Shown here: positions 17,805 through 25,969 of the stretch, piece after piece
Layout of the letters: every line of letters begins with the position of its first letter
How positions within the stretch are numbered: the first letter of the stretch is position 1
The notes under the pieces: model-generated
Seen by the model: only the letters and a program-made list of their open reading frames with translations
What the model was told of the DNA's origin: nothing
The model's database searches: none
NCBI GenBank assembly: GCA_944319925.1
Contig: CALUFQ010000017.1
Coordinates: forward strand, 1 to 53,241
Length of the DNA stretch: 53,241 nucleotides
Origin: an uncultured Paraprevotella sp.
Lineage (GTDB): Bacteria > Bacteroidota > Bacteroidia > Bacteroidales > Bacteroidaceae
Direction: 5' to 3'
Program-made: the position numbers and the translations under genes

Positions 17805-18818
17805 ATGAGAGACTCGACCCAAACCCAATCCTCGGCCTCCCCAACACATGTCCGGGCTGCAAATCCGGAAGAAACATTCAACCCGGCCGAAATCATCGAA
17901 AGCCTCCCGGAAGACGCCACGCCCGCCCAACAGGACTCTGCCGTCCAAACCCGCCTCCCGGAACGCGCAAAAGTGCGCTCCACCCGCCCGGACACCCTGA
18001 ACCTGCCCGGCTGGCACATCCCCACCGGGAAAATCTCCCTTTCTACGCTCCCGTCCTGCCAAAAAGACGAAGGCTTCTTCCAACACAATGCCGCCTACCA
18101 CCCGGAAATCCCCGCCCGCCCCTTCGGGAAAAGCGCGGAGCCGCTCCCCTACCTGTTGCGCAACGACAATTGGGTGACGGGCATCCTGCTGTGCTGTTTC
18201 CTCGTCGTACTTTCCATTCTCGCAAATAACAAAAAAGACATCAGGAAACACCTGCAGGACTTTTTCCTGAACAAGACTGAAAAGAATCAGTTATTCGACA
18301 CAAAAACAGGTCAAGAAATGCGCCACACCGTATTCCTCTACCTGCAAACCGGACTTTTGGCCGGACTCATCTACTTCGACTACACCCAGTCCGTCCGCGA
18401 CCTTTTCATGTCCCCCGTCTCTCCCCATGCGCTCTTGGGCATCCATATCGCCATCTGTTGGTTCTTTTTGGGGCTCAAACAAGTTGTTTACGCTTTCGTG
18501 AATTGGATATTCTTTGACAAAGAAAGACGGAAGACATGGGGGGAGTCCTATTCCTTCCTTGTTTCCGCCGAGGGAATTCTGCTTTTTCCTCTCGCCTTGG
18601 TCATGGTTTACTTCAATCTTCCGGCATCCCAAGTGCTGTTTTATTCCATCCTGTTGCTCATTTTCATCAAACTTCTCCTATTTTATAAGACATTTTGCAT
18701 CTTTTTTCATAATTTTCATGGCTTTCTACATTTAATTGCGTACTTTTGTGCCCTCGAAATACTGCCCGTTTTGGGGTTATGGCAAGCACTGGAATATACG
18801 AACGACATACTATTATAA
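17805..18818 (+). CDS. DUF4271 integral membrane protein
   Basis: A 337-aa protein with a long, Pro-rich, soluble N-terminal part (residues about 1-120) and then about seven membrane helices (first near 125-142, last near 310-330). WGESYSFLVSAEGILLFPLALVMVYFNLP near 245-275 is characteristic of DUF4271 proteins, which in Bacteroidetes typically sit beside the uroporphyrinogen-III synthase gene, as here. Function is unknown. The codons late in the gene are more AT-rich than the neighbours, as expected for membrane segments, and its 3' end contains a promoter-like box for hemD. Confidence 0.85.
   Translation: MRDSTQTQSSASPTHVRAANPEETFNPAEIIESLPEDATPAQQDSAVQTRLPERAKVRSTRPDTLNLPGWHIPTGKISLSTLPSCQKDEGFFQHNAAYHPEIPARPFGKSAEPLPYLLRNDNWVTGILLCCFLVVLSILANNKKDIRKHLQDFFLNKTEKNQLFDTKTGQEMRHTVFLYLQTGLLAGLIYFDYTQSVRDLFMSPVSPHALLGIHIAICWFFLGLKQVVYAFVNWIFFDKERRKTWGESYSFLVSAEGILLFPLALVMVYFNLPASQVLFYSILLLIFIKLLLFYKTFCIFFHNFHGFLHLIAYFCALEILPVLGLWQALEYTNDILL
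18741..18748 (+). promoter_or_regulatory. -7 box for hemD inside the DUF4271 gene
   Basis: TACTTTTG fits TAnnTTTG and lies 86 bp before the hemD start, inside the end of DUF4271. A -33 box is not clear. Confidence 0.35.
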
Positions 18819-18834
18819 AAATATTTGGACACCT

Positions 18835-19578
18835 ATGATTAAGAAGATATTGGTTTCACAACCTAAACCAACCTCAGAAAAATCTCCTTACTTCGAAATT
18901 GCTTCCAAGTACGGCGTAGATTTGGTTTTCCGCCCCTTCATCAAGGTTGAAGGATTGTCGGCAAAAGAATTCCGCCAACAGAAAGTATCCATCCTAGACT
19001 ACACGGCCATCGTGTTTACCTCACGCAACGCCATCGACCACTTCTTCCTCTTGTGCAAAGAGCTGCGCGTGGCCATCCCCGAAGACATGAAATATTTCTG
19101 CATCACGGAAACCATCGCGCTCTACATCCAAAAATATGTGCAGTACCGCAAACGCAAAGTGTTTTTCGGCTCGACCGGAAAAATAGACGATTTGCTGCCC
19201 GCCATGGTCAAACACAAGTCCGAAAAATATCTTGTCCCCCTTTCCGACGTGCACAACGACGAGATAGCCAATCTCTTGGATGCCAAAAAGCTCATCCACA
19301 AAGAGGTGGTAATGTACCGCACGGTGAGCAACGACTTCACGCCGGAAGAGAAGTTCGACTACGACATGCTTATTTTCTTCAGCCCATCCGGCATACAGGC
19401 CTTGCAGAAGAACTTCCCCGATTTCGAACAAAAAGACATCGCCATCGGCACCTTCGGCCCCACGACCGCCAAGGCGGTAAAAGATGCCGGATTGAGGCTG
19501 GACTTAGAGGCACCCTCTCCGCAATACCCCTCAATCACCGCCGCATTGGATGCTTTCATCAAAAAACAGAATGGATGA
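18835..19578 (+). CDS. hemD: Uroporphyrinogen-III synthase
   Basis: A 247-aa HemD, which cyclises hydroxymethylbilane with inversion of ring D in haem synthesis. The two-domain fold is visible in IVFTSRNAIDHFF near residue 60, IFFSPSGIQAL near 183, and IGTFGPTTAKAVKDAGL near 207, the usual conserved sites. The ATG at 18835 (MIKKILVSQPKP) is chosen over the longer frame, which runs back into DUF4271. Other haem genes are not nearby. A terminator-like hairpin follows. Confidence 0.9.
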   Translation: MIKKILVSQPKPTSEKSPYFEIASKYGVDLVFRPFIKVEGLSAKEFRQQKVSILDYTAIVFTSRNAIDHFFLLCKELRVAIPEDMKYFCITETIALYIQKYVQYRKRKVFFGSTGKIDDLLPAMVKHKSEKYLVPLSDVHNDEIANLLDAKKLIHKEVVMYRTVSNDFTPEEKFDYDMLIFFSPSGIQALQKNFPDFEQKDIAIGTFGPTTAKAVKDAGLRLDLEAPSPQYPSITAALDAFIKKQNG

Positions 19579-19602
19579 AGGAAACAAAAATGACATAAAA
19601 GA

Positions 19603-19626
19603 GGGTGCCGCCACGCGCCCTTTTTC
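19603..19626 (+). terminator. Terminator-like hairpin after hemD
   Basis: GGGTGC (19603-19608) pairs with GCGCCC (19615-19620), including one T-G pair, with a 6-nt loop and a T-rich tail. It may separate hemD from rnpA. Confidence 0.5.
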
Positions 19627-19644
19627 TTTTCCACAACACACACC

Positions 19645-20076
19645 ATGAAACAAACGCCCGGATTCTCATTTCACAAGGAAGAACGACTGTGCAGCAAACG
19701 GCTCATTGAAGCCTTGTTCGTAAGAGGCGGAAAGTCAATGTCGGCTTTCCCGCTACGTGTAGTCTTCATGCCGGTGGCGCAGGCCGAAACGCCCGCCCCC
19801 GTGTCAGTCATGGTATCGGTGTCGAAGCGCCATTTCAAACGGGCAGTCAAACGCAACCGGGTGAAAAGGCAGATACGCGAAGCCTACCGTCTGCACAAGC
19901 ACCTGCTGGACGATGCCTTGGACAAGTTACCCGGCCAACATCTCATGGTGGCTTTCCTGTGGTTGTCCGACAGGCAGTATGCCACAGCCGAGGTCGAACG
20001 CAATGTGAAACACTTGCTGATACGCATGTCGGAACGGCTCGCGCCACACGTCACGGAGGTTTCCGCCCATGAATAA
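19645..20076 (+). CDS. rnpA: Ribonuclease P protein component
   Basis: A 143-aa RnpA, the protein part of RNase P, which matures tRNA 5' ends. It shows [19 protein letters not shown] near residues 7-25, [26 protein letters not shown] near 57-82 (the RNR basic signature), and a basic C-terminal part. The usual neighbour rpmH is absent; here the gene follows hemD and overlaps yidD by 8 bp. Confidence 0.95.
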   Translation: MKQTPGFSFHKEERLCSKRLIEALFVRGGKSMSAFPLRVVFMPVAQAETPAPVSVMVSVSKRHFKRAVKRNRVKRQIREAYRLHKHLLDDALDKLPGQHLMVAFLWLSDRQYATAEVERNVKHLLIRMSERLAPHVTEVSAHE

Positions 20077-20311
20077 ACTCTGCCGCTCTTTCCTCCGCCT
20101 GTTGTCCGCCACCCTCATCGCGCCCATACAATTCTACCGCAAGGCCATCTCGCCTTTCACCCCGCCTTCATGCCGGTTCACTCCCACATGTTCGCAGTAT
20201 GCCATCGAGGCCATCCGCAAGCATGGCCCGTTCAAAGGCATGTACTTGGCCGTGCGCCGCGTACTTCGCTGCCATCCGTGGGGCGGGAGCGGTTACGACC
20301 CTGTGCCCTGA
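20069..20311 (+). CDS. yidD: Membrane protein insertion efficiency factor
   Basis: An 80-aa YidD with the family core [39 protein letters not shown] and the end [18 protein letters not shown]. Three cysteines are kept. It helps YidC/Sec membrane insertion, though it is not essential in known cases. It overlaps rnpA by 8 bp and abuts the TatD-like gene, which implies one transcript. Confidence 0.96.
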   Translation: MNKLCRSFLRLLSATLIAPIQFYRKAISPFTPPSCRFTPTCSQYAIEAIRKHGPFKGMYLAVRRVLRCHPWGGSGYDPVP

Positions 20312-20319
20312 CCGCCGCC

Positions 20320-20973
20320 ATGGACCTTTACCTGAACTTCCACGCCCACCGCGAAGCCGTCCCTGGCGAGACCGTGATCCGCAATTTGCTCCTGCCCGCA
20401 GGCAAAGACGAAGAGGATGCCATCACCAGTGGTTTCTTTTCTGCCGGCATCCATCCCTGGCACCTTCCCCCACAAGCCGACGAAGCCTTGCGCCAACTGG
20501 CCCGCGTCGCCGCCCATCCCCGTTGCATCGCCATCGGAGAGACCGGACTTGACAAAATCTGCCCCACCCCTTTCGCCCTCCAGCTCGCACTGTTCGAACG
20601 CCAGCTCGCGCTAGCCGGCACGACGGGACGACCCGCCGTCATCCACTGCGTCAAGGCATGGGACGAATTACTGGCCACGGCAAAACGCACACGCCCGGCC
20701 ATCGCTTGCGTCATCCATGGCTTCCGAGGAAAACCCCGGTTGGCGGAAAGCCTCCTGACCCATGGTTTCTACCTGAGTTTCGGGCCACGCTTCAACCCCG
20801 AAAGCCTGCGCCTGTGTCCGCCGGGAAGGCTTTTCCTCGAAACAGACGAAGACCCGCACTCCGTGGATGCCCTATACCACACCGCTGCCAGCCTACGCGG
20901 ATGCAGCCCGGAAAGCCTGAACGCACAATGCCTGCAAAACCTGCGCGACATCACGCAGACAGTTAAAAAATAA
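20320..20973 (+). CDS. TatD-like hydrolase
   Basis: A 217-aa member of the TatD metallo-dependent hydrolase family. The N-terminal metal pair is FHAHR (usual HxHxD is changed here), with SAGIHPWHL near 42, AIGETGLDKI near 67-76 (Glu ligand), AVIHCVKAWDELL near 106 (His), VIHGFRGKP near 130, and LFLETDEDP near 170 (Asp). The family contains 3'-5' DNA exonucleases and D-tyrosyl-tRNA deacylase relatives. It is shorter than the usual 255-265 aa, as small TatD-like proteins of Bacteroidetes often are. The first His-x-His site is followed by Arg instead of Leu-Asp, which may change metal binding. Confidence 0.85.
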   Translation: MDLYLNFHAHREAVPGETVIRNLLLPAGKDEEDAITSGFFSAGIHPWHLPPQADEALRQLARVAAHPRCIAIGETGLDKICPTPFALQLALFERQLALAGTTGRPAVIHCVKAWDELLATAKRTRPAIACVIHGFRGKPRLAESLLTHGFYLSFGPRFNPESLRLCPPGRLFLETDEDPHSVDALYHTAASLRGCSPESLNAQCLQNLRDITQTVKK

Positions 20974-20982
20974 GACGATAAG

Positions 20983-21013
20983 TTGCAAGTGTCGGTGAAA
21001 GGTCGTACTTTTG
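20983..21013 (+). promoter_or_regulatory. Bacteroidales promoter for tyrS
   Basis: TTG (20983-20985), 20-bp spacer, TACTTTTG (21006-21013). It sits 38 bp before the tyrS ATG, so tyrS has its own promoter. Confidence 0.7.
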
Positions 21014-21051
21014 CCACGTCAAAACCAATAAAAACAAAATAGACTCATACG

Positions 21052-22344
21052 ATGAACTTTGTAGAAGAACTGAAATGGAGAGGCATGATCCATAACATGA
21101 TGCCGGGAACCGAAGAATTACTCGAAAAAGAGCAGGTCACTGCCTATCTGGGCATTGACCCCACGGCAGATTCCCTGCACATAGGCCACCTCTGCGGCGT
21201 GATGATGCTCAAACATTTCCAACGGTGCGGGCACAAGCCCCTGGCTCTCATCGGAGGTGCCACGGGCATGATTGGCGACCCTTCGGGCAAAAGCCAGGAA
21301 CGCAACCTGCTCGATGAAGAGACCTTGCGCCACAACGTAGCCTGCATCAAAAAGCAGTTGGAGCGTTTCCTGGATTTCGATAGCGATGCGCCCAACCATG
21401 CCGAACTGGTAAACAACTACGACTGGATGAAGGATTTCAAGTTCCTCGACTTCGCCCGCGAAGTGGGAAAACACATCACCGTGAACTACATGATGGCCAA
21501 AGACAGTGTGCAGAAACGGCTCAACGGCGAGGCGCGCGACGGACTGTCATTCACCGAGTTCACCTATCAGCTCCTCCAAGGATATGACTTCCTCTACTTA
21601 TATGAACACAAAGGCTGCAAACTGCAGATGGGCGGCAGCGACCAATGGGGCAACATCACCACGGGAGCCGAACTGATACGCCGCACCAACGGAGGCGAGG
21701 TGTTCGCCCTGACTTGCCCGCTCGTGACAAAGGCCGACGGCACGAAATTCGGCAAGACAGAGAAAGGCAATGTCTGGCTTGACCGACGCTATACCAGCCC
21801 CTACGCTTTCTACCAGTTCTGGCTCAACGTGGCCGACGAGGATGCCAAACGCTACATCCGTATTTTCACCACACTCGACAAAGAAGAGATTGAAAGCCTC
21901 ATCGCACGCCACGACGAAGACCCCGGACAACGCATCCTGCAAAAACGCCTGGCCGAGGAAATCACCGTCATGGTACACAGCCGCGAAGACTACGACATGG
22001 CCGTGGAAGCCAGCAACATCCTCTTCGGGAAAGCCACGAAAGAAAGCCTCGCCAAACTGGACGAACAAACCCTGCTTGAAGTGTTCGCGGGCGTACCACA
22101 GTTCGAAGTCAGCCGCGATGCCTTGTCCGCAGGCGTGAAAGCCGTGGACTTGACGGCCGAGATGACACAATGCTTCCCCAGCAAAGGTGAAATGCGCAAG
22201 ATGGTGCAGGGCGGCGGCGTATCGCTGAACAAGGAAAAACTCACAGCTTTCGACCGCGTGGTGACCACCGATGACCTGCTTGACGGCAAATACCTGCTCG
22301 TGCAACGCGGCAAGAAAAACTATTTCTTGCTCATTGCCAAATAA
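21052..22344 (+). CDS. tyrS: Tyrosyl-tRNA synthetase
   Basis: A 430-aa class I enzyme charging tRNA-Tyr. It has [17 protein letters not shown] near residues 35-50 (the HIGH motif), [14 protein letters not shown] near 66, [24 protein letters not shown] near 193-203, and [13 protein letters not shown] near 231, where KFGKT stands for the KMSKS loop. The C-terminal S4-like RNA-binding domain covers about 355-430. The family-typical length supports the start. Confidence 0.97.
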   Translation: MNFVEELKWRGMIHNMMPGTEELLEKEQVTAYLGIDPTADSLHIGHLCGVMMLKHFQRCGHKPLALIGGATGMIGDPSGKSQERNLLDEETLRHNVACIKKQLERFLDFDSDAPNHAELVNNYDWMKDFKFLDFAREVGKHITVNYMMAKDSVQKRLNGEARDGLSFTEFTYQLLQGYDFLYLYEHKGCKLQMGGSDQWGNITTGAELIRRTNGGEVFALTCPLVTKADGTKFGKTEKGNVWLDRRYTSPYAFYQFWLNVADEDAKRYIRIFTTLDKEEIESLIARHDEDPGQRILQKRLAEEITVMVHSREDYDMAVEASNILFGKATKESLAKLDEQTLLEVFAGVPQFEVSRDALSAGVKAVDLTAEMTQCFPSKGEMRKMVQGGGVSLNKEKLTAFDRVVTTDDLLDGKYLLVQRGKKNYFLLIAK

Positions 22345-22360
22345 AAAAACAGGCGCAAAA

Positions 22361-22392
22361 TTTGCGGGTTACCGAAAAAAACGCTAATTTTG
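22361..22392 (+). promoter_or_regulatory. Bacteroidales promoter for tRNA-Gln
   Basis: TTTG (22361-22364), exactly 20 bp, TAATTTTG (22385-22392). This is a near-perfect match, ending 30 bp before the tRNA. The -33 box lies inside a small palindrome (22354-22366). Confidence 0.8.
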
Positions 22393-22422
22393 CACCGCTT
22401 TCGAAAGATAGCAATCAAGGAT

Positions 22423-22493
22423 TGGACTATGGTGTAATGGCAGCACAACAGGTTTTGGTTCTGTTTGTCTTGGTTCGAATCCAGGTAGTCCAA
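22423..22493 (+). tRNA. tRNA-Gln (UUG)
   Basis: A 71-nt cloverleaf. The acceptor arms are TGGACTA and TAGTCCA. The anticodon stem is ACAGG/TCTGT around the 7-nt loop TTTTGGT, giving anticodon TTG for CAA (Gln). The T arm contains GGTTCGAATCC. CCA is not encoded in full. A good promoter lies upstream and a terminator downstream, so it is a single-gene unit. Confidence 0.96.
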
Positions 22494-22498
22494 CCAAA

Positions 22499-22541
22499 AT
22501 ACATCCGCAGGAACATATTCCCATGCGGATGTATTTTTTTA
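22499..22541 (+). terminator. Intrinsic terminator after tRNA-Gln
   Basis: ATACATCCGCA (22499-22509) pairs with TGCGGATGTAT (22524-22534), 14-nt loop, followed by a run of T. Confidence 0.85.
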
Positions 22542-22583
22542 TTGTGAATGCCCAATAAATGGGCCACAGTTTGGGAACAGTTC

Positions 22584-22796
22584 AGGGGCAGTAGAAATTC
22601 AGTGGGGAAACGGTTTCATGCTACCCCGCTGATATGCTGCGACAGATTTGAGATCCATCGCAACAAAGGTTTGTCCGTCCGGAGGCAAAACTCCTCCGCC
22701 TTGTAGGGGAGGTGGCCCGAAGGGCCGGAGGGGTTTCCCCAAACGAATATTCGTCATTCGTTAAATCCCCAAGTTTAAAAACTGTCCCCCGATACG
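22584..22796 (+). repeat. Edge of the long repeat, split by a GC-rich segment and flanked by direct repeats
   Basis: 22584-22654 matches, on the minus strand, the edge of repeat copy 3 (44056-44120): a roughly 27-bp motif containing GCAGTAGAAATT, then TTTCATGCT and GATTTGA. In copy 2 the match is then interrupted. GCTGCGACAGATTTGA occurs at 22636-22651 and again at 22796-22811, with 2 mismatches over the wider 24 bp. Between them lie about 144 bp of GC-rich sequence with a hairpin-prone GGTGGCCCGAAGGGCCGG block, a CGAATATTCG palindrome, and TTAAATCCCCAAGTTTA, which recurs at 41520-41536. No gene is seen. Confidence 0.6.
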
Positions 22797-23440
22797 CTGC
22801 GACAGATTTGACATTTTGCTATTTCCCCGGGGATTTGACATTTTGTCATTTGAAGGCCCCTGAGATTCACTTGTACGGGGCTGGGGGCGGCGACGGGCGC
22901 AAAAAACGCAGTCTCGCGGAACGTGCGGCAACCCAAATGTCGGCAAATAGAGGACGCAGGCTTTCTTTTTGTCGCGGGTGCGGGCTGTTTCCGCGACGAG
23001 ATTGCCGGGGCACGTAAGCCGGGCGGGGCTTGTGCCGACATATTGACATCGGGGATTTGTCGGTGAAAAAGTTCCAAATAGCGGGAAAAAGGGCTTCTGA
23101 ATCGCCGGCTGAAAAATTCGGGGCCCGGAAAAAAAATTCCGGGGCCGGGAATTTCTTTTTCGGGGCCCGGATTTTTTTGTCCCGGCGGCAAGATTTCGGG
23201 GCCGGACTACCTCAAAAAGTAAAAAACCCCCATAAAACACTGCACAAAGGGGCTGTTTTGTGCAAAAAATGCCTGGTTTTTTCTCTGTTTTGCCTTGCTG
23301 GCTCAAAAGCCGTGTCACGGGAATCCACCAAAATCCGGCAAAAAGAAACTTGTTCCGTCTTCGGGATGACATTCTGCCAAACCCGCGTGTCGTCGGATAC
23401 CGTCCCAAGCTCAGCTGCGACGGGGTCTCACGCCCACGGG
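22797..23440 (+). repeat. Long dispersed repeat, copy 2
   Basis: About 645 bp that match the reverse complement of 43430-44075 nearly end to end by eye, with most bases identical. Landmarks in order are GATTTGACATTTTG twice (from about 22805 and 22832), an invariant block around the TGTCGGCACAAG-type region near 23030, four GGGGCC(C)GG blocks alternating with A and T runs (23110-23210), CAAAAAGTAAAA, GGCTGTTTTGTGC, and an end near CTCAGCTGCGACGG. Two different minus-strand frames stay open in both copies, but amino-acid identity is no better than base identity, so coding is not supported. 23441-23485 holds nothing recognisable. Confidence 0.85.
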
Positions 23441-23485
23441 AACAACACCGGATTAGAAAGGAAAGAATGCGGACTGTTCCGAAAA

Positions 23486-24832
23486 TTACAGACCATCCGA
23501 TTTCAATGTAATCGGAATCCCCCGGTAAAAATCCAAAATCTTGGTGCGGAAGAGGTATTCGTATTTGGCCTGTATGCAGTCCGACAAGGCTTTCATCCAA
23601 TTGGTACGCACCTCGTTGTATTCCGTGGCATTGGCTTTTCCATTGGCATATTTCTCTTTCATCAGCCGGAATGAAGCCTCTGCTGCTTCGCTGGCCGTCT
23701 GGCTGCTTTGATACTGCGTTTTTGCATTGACCGCATTATAGTAAGCCTGTTGTATTTCCTTGTAGAGGGATTTTTTTGCCTCTTCCAGTTGCCAGGTGAG
23801 CGAAAGCTGTTCCACTTTGGCCGAGCGCACCCGGTTGCGGGTGCTCAAGCGGTTGAAAAGGGGGACACTTAGCGAGAAGCCCATATATTGGCTGAAATTA
23901 TCGCGGAGTTGCGGCCGGAAAGCAGCATTTTCCCGTCCGGAAATATTATAATAGTTGGTGCTCAAACCCGCCCCGAAACTCAGCTGTGGATAGAAACCAC
24001 TTTGGGCTATCTTGATACTGCGGGCTGCGCCCTGCAAACGATATTGTGCCGCCAGTATGGCCGGCTTGGCTGTCACGGCTTGGCTGTAAATCTCGGCAGG
24101 AGAGGCCAGGTCTTCTGCCAAAAGTTCCATCCGCGTGTCCGGAATGGCGATTTGGAAACCTTCGGGCGAAGGAAGCTCCAACAATTGAGTCAACTCCAAC
24201 AGGGATAGGCCGCAGTTGTTATCCGCCTGCACGGCCGACAGTTCATCCTGTGCCACACGGGCCTTGGCTTCGAGCCATTCCGACTCGGAAGCTTTCCCGT
24301 TCTCAAAGAAAGCTTCTTTCTGCACCAGCATTTCCCGGCTAAGCCCCACTTGTTCGTGGGCAACTTTGGCCAGTTCTTGGTTGAACAACACTTGCAAATA
24401 GGCGGAAGCCACTTGCACACTGACATCTTCCTTCGCTTTGTCCAAGTCCGCCACAGCCGCTTTGAGGTTCAACTTCGACAGGGCGATATTGTTGGGGATT
24501 TGCATGCCGGTGAAAAGCGGGATACTCGTGCTAAGCCCGAAGCCCGTACTTTGCGTGTTGATGCTTTGGTAGGTGTTGTTGGCCTGCAGGCTACGGCCGA
24601 AGTTGAACGAATGCGACGCGTTGCCGTTCAGGTCGGGCAGGCGGCTCCAACGGGCCGTGTTCGCGTCGATTTCGCTCTGTTGGCGGGCGACTTCACGCTG
24701 CTTCACGGTCAAATTGTGGGCAATGGCATAGTCGATGCACTGTTCCAAATCCCAAATTTCCTGGGCGTAACTGTGGATAGGTGCGGCGAAGGCCATGAGA
24801 ACGGCCCATGCCAAGATGCTACTGTGTTTCAT
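23486..24832 (-). CDS. TolC-family outer membrane efflux protein
   Basis: A 448-aa TolC-type channel with signal peptide (about 1-24, ending SYAQ). It has two long helical repeats typical of the family (residues about 30-230 and 240-440), with SFNFGRSLQANNTYQS near 70 and the second-repeat pattern SFRLMKEKYANGKANATEYNEVRTNW near 395. It would form the outer-membrane exit duct. Its start overlaps the stop of the adaptor gene by 4 bp (ATGA), so it is the last gene of an ABC efflux operon. Confidence 0.92.
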   Translation of the reverse strand: MKHSSILAWAVLMAFAAPIHSYAQEIWDLEQCIDYAIAHNLTVKQREVARQQSEIDANTARWSRLPDLNGNASHSFNFGRSLQANNTYQSINTQSTGFGLSTSIPLFTGMQIPNNIALSKLNLKAAVADLDKAKEDVSVQVASAYLQVLFNQELAKVAHEQVGLSREMLVQKEAFFENGKASESEWLEAKARVAQDELSAVQADNNCGLSLLELTQLLELPSPEGFQIAIPDTRMELLAEDLASPAEIYSQAVTAKPAILAAQYRLQGAARSIKIAQSGFYPQLSFGAGLSTNYYNISGRENAAFRPQLRDNFSQYMGFSLSVPLFNRLSTRNRVRSAKVEQLSLTWQLEEAKKSLYKEIQQAYYNAVNAKTQYQSSQTASEAAEASFRLMKEKYANGKANATEYNEVRTNWMKALSDCIQAKYEYLFRTKILDFYRGIPITLKSDGL

Positions 24833-25932
24833 GATGCTTGTTCATTTTTCAGTCCGCGAACCAATTCACCGGCTTTCAAGCCTTCTTTCACTTCCGTGTC
24901 TATGCCGTTGCTGACACCCGTCACGATGCGGCGACGTTCGAACCGCTGCGCAGGCACACTATCGGCCAGCACATAGACGAATGTCGTGTCGCCGCTAAAC
25001 TCCACGGCCACTTCCGGCACCGTCACGGCATGTGGTACGCGTTGCAATTCCATTTCGGCATTGGCACTGTAGCCCGAACGGACGGTGACGCTGTCCGGCA
25101 CGGCAATGGCCGCTTTGATTTCGAACTGGTTGGCCCCGTTGTTTTCCGTGCTTTTGGGGGAGATGTATTCCAGTTTCGCGTCGAACGTCATGCCCTGCAG
25201 GGCGCCCAGCGTGATTTTCACGGGAATGCCTTCGCGGATGCGCCCCACTTCCGTCTCGTCCACGTTCCCCCGGAAAATCAGGTCGCCCATGTCGGCCACG
25301 GTGGCAATCGTGGTGCCGTCGTTGAACGTGTTGCTCATGATGACGGAATTGCCCACCTTGACGGGCACGTCAAGAATCAGGCCGTCGATGGTGGAGCGTA
25401 TCAACGTGCTGCTGAAGGACGCGCTGTTTTTGGTGATGCCTTCCTTCACGATTTCCAGGTTGTCCTTGGCGGCCTGCAACTCTTCGCGGGCTTGCCTGGC
25501 GGCCAAAAGCGATTTCTCGTATTCCTCGCTGCTCACCAGCTTGCCGTTGTAGAGCTTTTCCATGCGTTCCAAGTCGGTTTCGGCTTGCCGTCCGTTCATT
25601 TCCGCGAGACGCACACGGCTTTCCGCCGAATTGAGTGTGCCCAGCTCGGGAATCACCTTCACTTTCGCGATGACTTCGCCCTGTTTCACCAGTTCTCCGG
25701 CTTCCTTATAGACTTCCGCGATGATGCCCGAAATTTGCGGTTTGATTTCCACTTCATCGCGCGGTTCAATCTTCCCTGTGGCCACGGTGGTTTGCCGCAG
25801 GTCTTTGACTTCGGCTTTCAGGATTTGGTAAGTCACGGTTTGGGGCCTTGACTTCCGGTAGAGGAACACGAACGTGCCGATAAACACCAGCACAACCAGC
25901 GCGGTTACGGTTATTTTTATCCACTTTTTCAT
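24829..25932 (-). CDS. MacA-like periplasmic adaptor (HlyD family)
   Basis: A 367-aa membrane-fusion protein with one N-terminal membrane anchor (about 7-25), lipoyl/barrel-sandwich halves (VATGKIEPRDEVEIKPQISGIIAEVYKEAGELVKQGEVIAKV near 50-92), a coiled-coil hairpin (about 100-165), and a beta-barrel/MP domain to the end. It would link the ABC pump in the inner membrane to the TolC channel. Order is permease, permease, adaptor, TolC, all on the minus strand, as in MacAB-TolC systems. Confidence 0.92.
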   Translation of the reverse strand: MKKWIKITVTALVVLVFIGTFVFLYRKSRPQTVTYQILKAEVKDLRQTTVATGKIEPRDEVEIKPQISGIIAEVYKEAGELVKQGEVIAKVKVIPELGTLNSAESRVRLAEMNGRQAETDLERMEKLYNGKLVSSEEYEKSLLAARQAREELQAAKDNLEIVKEGITKNSASFSSTLIRSTIDGLILDVPVKVGNSVIMSNTFNDGTTIATVADMGDLIFRGNVDETEVGRIREGIPVKITLGALQGMTFDAKLEYISPKSTENNGANQFEIKAAIAVPDSVTVRSGYSANAEMELQRVPHAVTVPEVAVEFSGDTTFVYVLADSVPAQRFERRRIVTGVSNGIDTEVKEGLKAGELVRGLKNEQAS

Positions 25933-25969
25933 ATCATTGGTTTTTGTTTTTTACAATGTTCGGATTCGT

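Noticed and set aside
16095-18251. 718-aa minus-strand open frame opposite metK and its neighbours
   Set aside because: It is antisense to three well-supported genes (metK, LOG family, DUF4271) and has shadow-type composition.
22584-23440. CRISPR array or satellite in the repeat region
   Set aside because: No regular direct repeats with unique spacers. The only direct repeat is a single 16-bp pair.
22761-23600. 279-aa minus-strand frame in the long repeat, with an 85% similar frame in copy 3
   Set aside because: A second frame is equally open and equally conserved in both copies, so base-level identity explains it; composition (Pro, Arg, Phe runs) is that of translated repeats.
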